In this document: positions 60,014 to 64,000 of the stretch, piece by piece
Layout of the letters: each line of letters opens with the position of its first letter
Numbering within the stretch: the stretch's first letter is position 1
Source: Mycobacterium heckeshornense
Lineage (GTDB): Bacteria; Actinomycetota; Actinomycetes; Mycobacteriales; Mycobacteriaceae
Length of the DNA stretch: 64,000 nucleotides
Assembly: GCF_016592155.1 (NCBI RefSeq)
Contig: NZ_AP024237.1
Coordinates: 434,001 to 498,000, forward strand
Direction: 5' to 3'
Translations under genes and position numbers: made by a program
The notes under the pieces: generated by a model
What the model was told of the DNA's origin: nothing
The model's input: the letters and a program-made list of their open reading frames with translations, nothing else
Database searches by the model: none

Positions 60014-60919
60014 ATGGGTTTGGTCGACGGCCGAGTGGTTATTGTCACCGGAGCGGGCCGGGGTATCGGACGTGCCCACGCATTGGCGTTCGCCGCCGAG
60101 GGCGCGCGAGTCGTGGTCAACGACATCGGGGTGGGGCTCGACGGCACGGGCGCCGGTGAACGCAGTCCCGCATATGCAGTCGTCGAAGAGATCAAGGCGG
60201 CTGGCGGAGAAGCGATCGTCAACGGCGACGACGTCGCCGACTGGAACGGCGCAGCCAACCTGATCCGCACGGCAATCGACTCTTTCGGCAGCCTCGACGT
60301 GCTGGTAAACAACGCAGGAATCGTGCGAGACAGAATGATCGCCAACACGACCGAGGAGGAATTCGACGCGGTCATCGCCGTACACCTCAAGGGCCATTTC
60401 GCCACGATGCGGCACGCCGCCGGCTACTGGCGGGAGCGGGCGAAAGCCGGCGAATCGGTGGACGCCCGGATCATCAACACCAGCTCTGGTGCCGGCCTGC
60501 AGGGCAGCGTCGGGCAGGGCAACTACAGCGCGGCCAAGGCCGGGATCGCGGCGCTGACGCTGGTGGCCGCCGCCGAGCTGGGACGCTACGGCGTCACGGT
60601 GAACGCGATCGCACCGGCCGCCCGCACCCGGATGACCGAGAAGGTGTTCGCTGAAACCATGGCCAAACCGGACCAGGGCTTCGACGCGATGGCGCCGGAA
60701 AACGTTTCGCCGCTGGTGGTTTGGCTGGGTAGTGCGGAATCGAAGGGTGTCACCGGCAAAGTGTTCGAGGTCGAGGGCGGCCTGATCCGGGTGGCCGAAG
60801 GGTGGACGCACGGCCCGCAGGTCGACAAGGGAGCGCGCTGGGATCCGGCCGAACTCGGCCCGGTGGTCGCAGACCTGCTCGCCAAGGCGCGGCCGCCGGT
60901 GCCGGTCTATGGTGCCTAG
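60014..60919 (+). CDS. Short-chain dehydrogenase with C-terminal extension (Rv3548c type)
   Basis: The 301-residue SDR belongs to the group resembling the dehydrogenase part of peroxisomal multifunctional enzyme: VVIVTGAGRGIGRAHALAFA, VVVNDIGVGLDGTG, NNAGIVRDRM and YSAAKAGIAALT, then a C-terminal VEGGLIRVAEGW. It probably oxidises a 3-hydroxyacyl-CoA in steroid beta-oxidation. ATG 60014 has an AGGAG site at 60001-60005; a longer frame upstream overlaps the preceding gene. Confidence 0.92.
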   Translation: MGLVDGRVVIVTGAGRGIGRAHALAFAAEGARVVVNDIGVGLDGTGAGERSPAYAVVEEIKAAGGEAIVNGDDVADWNGAANLIRTAIDSFGSLDVLVNNAGIVRDRMIANTTEEEFDAVIAVHLKGHFATMRHAAGYWRERAKAGESVDARIINTSSGAGLQGSVGQGNYSAAKAGIAALTLVAAAELGRYGVTVNAIAPAARTRMTEKVFAETMAKPDQGFDAMAPENVSPLVVWLGSAESKGVTGKVFEVEGGLIRVAEGWTHGPQVDKGARWDPAELGPVVADLLAKARPPVPVYGA

Positions 60920-60945
60920 CTGATCTGCGCCGAACGTGCACCAGT

Positions 60946-60971
60946 GGCGAAATCTCCCCCGTTTTTTCGCC
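60946..60971. terminator. Short hairpin between convergent SDR and ddn genes
   Basis: GGCGAAA (60946-60952) pairs with TTTCGCC (60965-60971) around a C-rich loop with a T run (GTTTTTT). It lies between convergent genes, which suits a weak bidirectional terminator. Confidence 0.5.
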
Positions 60972-61033
60972 GTGGCTACACGCTCGGCAACGCCAGCGCC
61001 GGGTTTGATTGCTCGGCTGGTCCGCGCACCGGT

Positions 61034-63046
<2,013 letters not shown>

Positions 63047-63047
63047 C

Positions 63048-63061
63048 TAGAACACGTTTCA
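63048..63061. promoter_or_regulatory. KstR operator proximal to fadA5
   Basis: TAGAACACGTTTCA matches the KstR consensus exactly. It lies 11 bases upstream of the fadA5 start. Confidence 0.88.
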
Positions 63062-63126
63062 TTACTCTGACAAGCGAGGATGCTTTCGCGCCTTTCGTCT
63101 GTGGTGGAGCCATGTTTTACTGGCAC

Positions 63127-63140
63127 TAGAACACGTTGTA
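63127..63140. promoter_or_regulatory. KstR operator proximal to cyp125
   Basis: TAGAACACGTTGTA matches the KstR consensus exactly. It lies 16 bases upstream of the cyp125 ATG and overlaps the region before its GAGGAG ribosome site (63143-63148). Confidence 0.9.
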
Positions 63141-63155
63141 ATGAGGAGCCCACCG

Positions 63156-64000
63156 ATGCCTACCGCGAATCTAGCCCCCGGGTTCGACTTCCTCGACCCC
63201 GACATCAACGTCAAGGGCCTGCCGGTCAAGGAGTTCGCCGAGCTGCGCAAAGCGGAGCCGATCCGCTGGATCGAACAGGCGCCGGGCAAGGGTGGCGGCT
63301 TCCACGACGGCGGCTACTGGGCGATCACCAAGCACAAGGACGTCAAGGAGGTGTCGCTGCGCAGCGACGTCTTCTCCAGCTACGAGAACTGCGTGATTCC
63401 GCGCTTCCCCGACGACATGGCGCGCGAGGACATCGAGGTGCAGCGGTTCGTGATGCTCAACATGGACGCGCCGCACCACACCCGGCTGCGCAAGATCATC
63501 TCCCGCGGCTTCACCCCGCGGGCCATCGGCCGGCTGCGCGACGAGCTCAACCGGCGGGCACAACACATCGCCAAGACGGCCGCCGGCCAGGGCGCCGGTG
63601 ACTTCGTCGAGCAGGTGTCGTGCGAGCTGCCGCTGCAAGCCATCGCCGACCTGCTCGGGGTGCCGCAGGAGGACCGCGACAAGTTGTTCCGCTGGTCGAA
63701 CGAGATGACCGGCAACGAGGATCCCGAGTATGCCGACATCGATCCCAAGGCGTCGTCGGCCGAGCTGATCATGTACGCGATGCAGATGGCTGAGGAAAAG
63801 GCCAAGAATCCGGGCGAGGACATCGTCACGCAACTGATCCAGGCCGACATCGACGGCGAGAAGCTGTCCGACGACGAGTTCGGCTTCTTCGTGGTGATGC
63901 TCGCGGTGGCCGGCAACGAGACCACCCGAAACTCCATCACCCACGGCATGATCGCGTTTTCTGAACACCCCGACCAGTGGGAGCTGTTCAAAAAGGAGCG
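63156..64000 (+). CDS. cyp125: Steroid C26-monooxygenase CYP125 (5' part, cut by window)
   Basis: The visible 281 residues match cytochrome P450 CYP125: the N-terminal LAPGFDFLDPDINVKGLPVK, RFVMLNMDAPHHTRLRKIIS (C-helix), FTPRAIGRLRDELN and the oxygen-activating I-helix LAVAGNETTRNSITHG. The haem-ligand Cys lies beyond the window. CYP125 hydroxylates and oxidises the cholesterol side chain at C26, starting its beta-oxidation. It is under a KstR box and divergent from fadA5. Confidence 0.95.
   Translation, partial: MPTANLAPGFDFLDPDINVKGLPVKEFAELRKAEPIRWIEQAPGKGGGFHDGGYWAITKHKDVKEVSLRSDVFSSYENCVIPRFPDDMAREDIEVQRFVMLNMDAPHHTRLRKIISRGFTPRAIGRLRDELNRRAQHIAKTAAGQGAGDFVEQVSCELPLQAIADLLGVPQEDRDKLFRWSNEMTGNEDPEYADIDPKASSAELIMYAMQMAEEKAKNPGEDIVTQLIQADIDGEKLSDDEFGFFVVMLAVAGNETTRNSITHGMIAFSEHPDQWELFKKE

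Overview
This window is chromosomal DNA of a non-tuberculous Mycobacterium. The evidence is high GC content, mycobacteria-specific genes (lsr2, carD, mhuD, ddn, Lpq-type lipoproteins) and gene order that follows the M. tuberculosis Rv3604c to Rv3545c segment almost gene for gene. Species cannot be fixed by eye. The PE_PGRS and PPE genes that I recall interrupting this segment in M. tuberculosis are absent, and several genes not known there are present.

Layout. 0-5 kb holds a membrane/Pro-rich protein and the CoA precursor operon (Rossmann/DUF2520 gene, panC, panD, coaX). 5.1-7.6 kb is an extra TetR / SRPBCC / amine oxidase operon with its own palindromic operator. 7.6-12.4 kb holds lysS, lsr2 and clpC1. 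12.4-14.2 kb is a cobalamin-riboswitch-controlled cobalt transporter (cbtB, cbtA) plus a histidine phosphatase. 14.2-18.2 kb holds a frameshifted lpqF, mhuD, a hydrolase, mutY and canB. 18.2-26.7 kb carries housekeeping genes: a membrane protein, disA-radA-lpqE, carD-ispD-ispF and cysS1-rlmB. 26.7-30.6 kb has a secreted glycerophosphodiesterase, arsB2, an MBL-fold protein and pxpA.

From 30.6 kb to the end lies the cholesterol catabolic locus: kstR, fadE34, kshB, hsaADCB, aspB, fadE33/32/31, fadD3, then fadE30-ipdF-kstR2-fadA6, ipdC, ipdB, ipdA, echA20, two SDRs, ddn, fadA5 and cyp125 (cut by the window edge). Side-chain and ring A/B genes carry KstR boxes (T-N2-AAC-N2-GTT-N2-A). The HIP (C/D ring) genes carry KstR2 boxes (A-N-CAAG-N2-CTTG-N-T) at the two divergent promoters.

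The main anomaly is an accessory island at about 49.46-55.7 kb, between fadA6 and ipdC inside the HIP genes. It contains a WXG100-like / DUF1023 hydrolase / lipoprotein operon whose hydrolase is split by a single in-frame TAA. It also contains three decayed modules that no single open frame reveals: an ERCC4-nuclease remnant, an internally deleted Swt1-HEPN/DUF499-type ATPase ghost (a family often found in defence islands), and a VapBC-like pair with a frameshifted antitoxin and a toxin that lacks one acidic active-site residue. I read it as the eroded remains of a defence/toxin-antitoxin insertion. Family names rest on recognition by eye; no database search was run.
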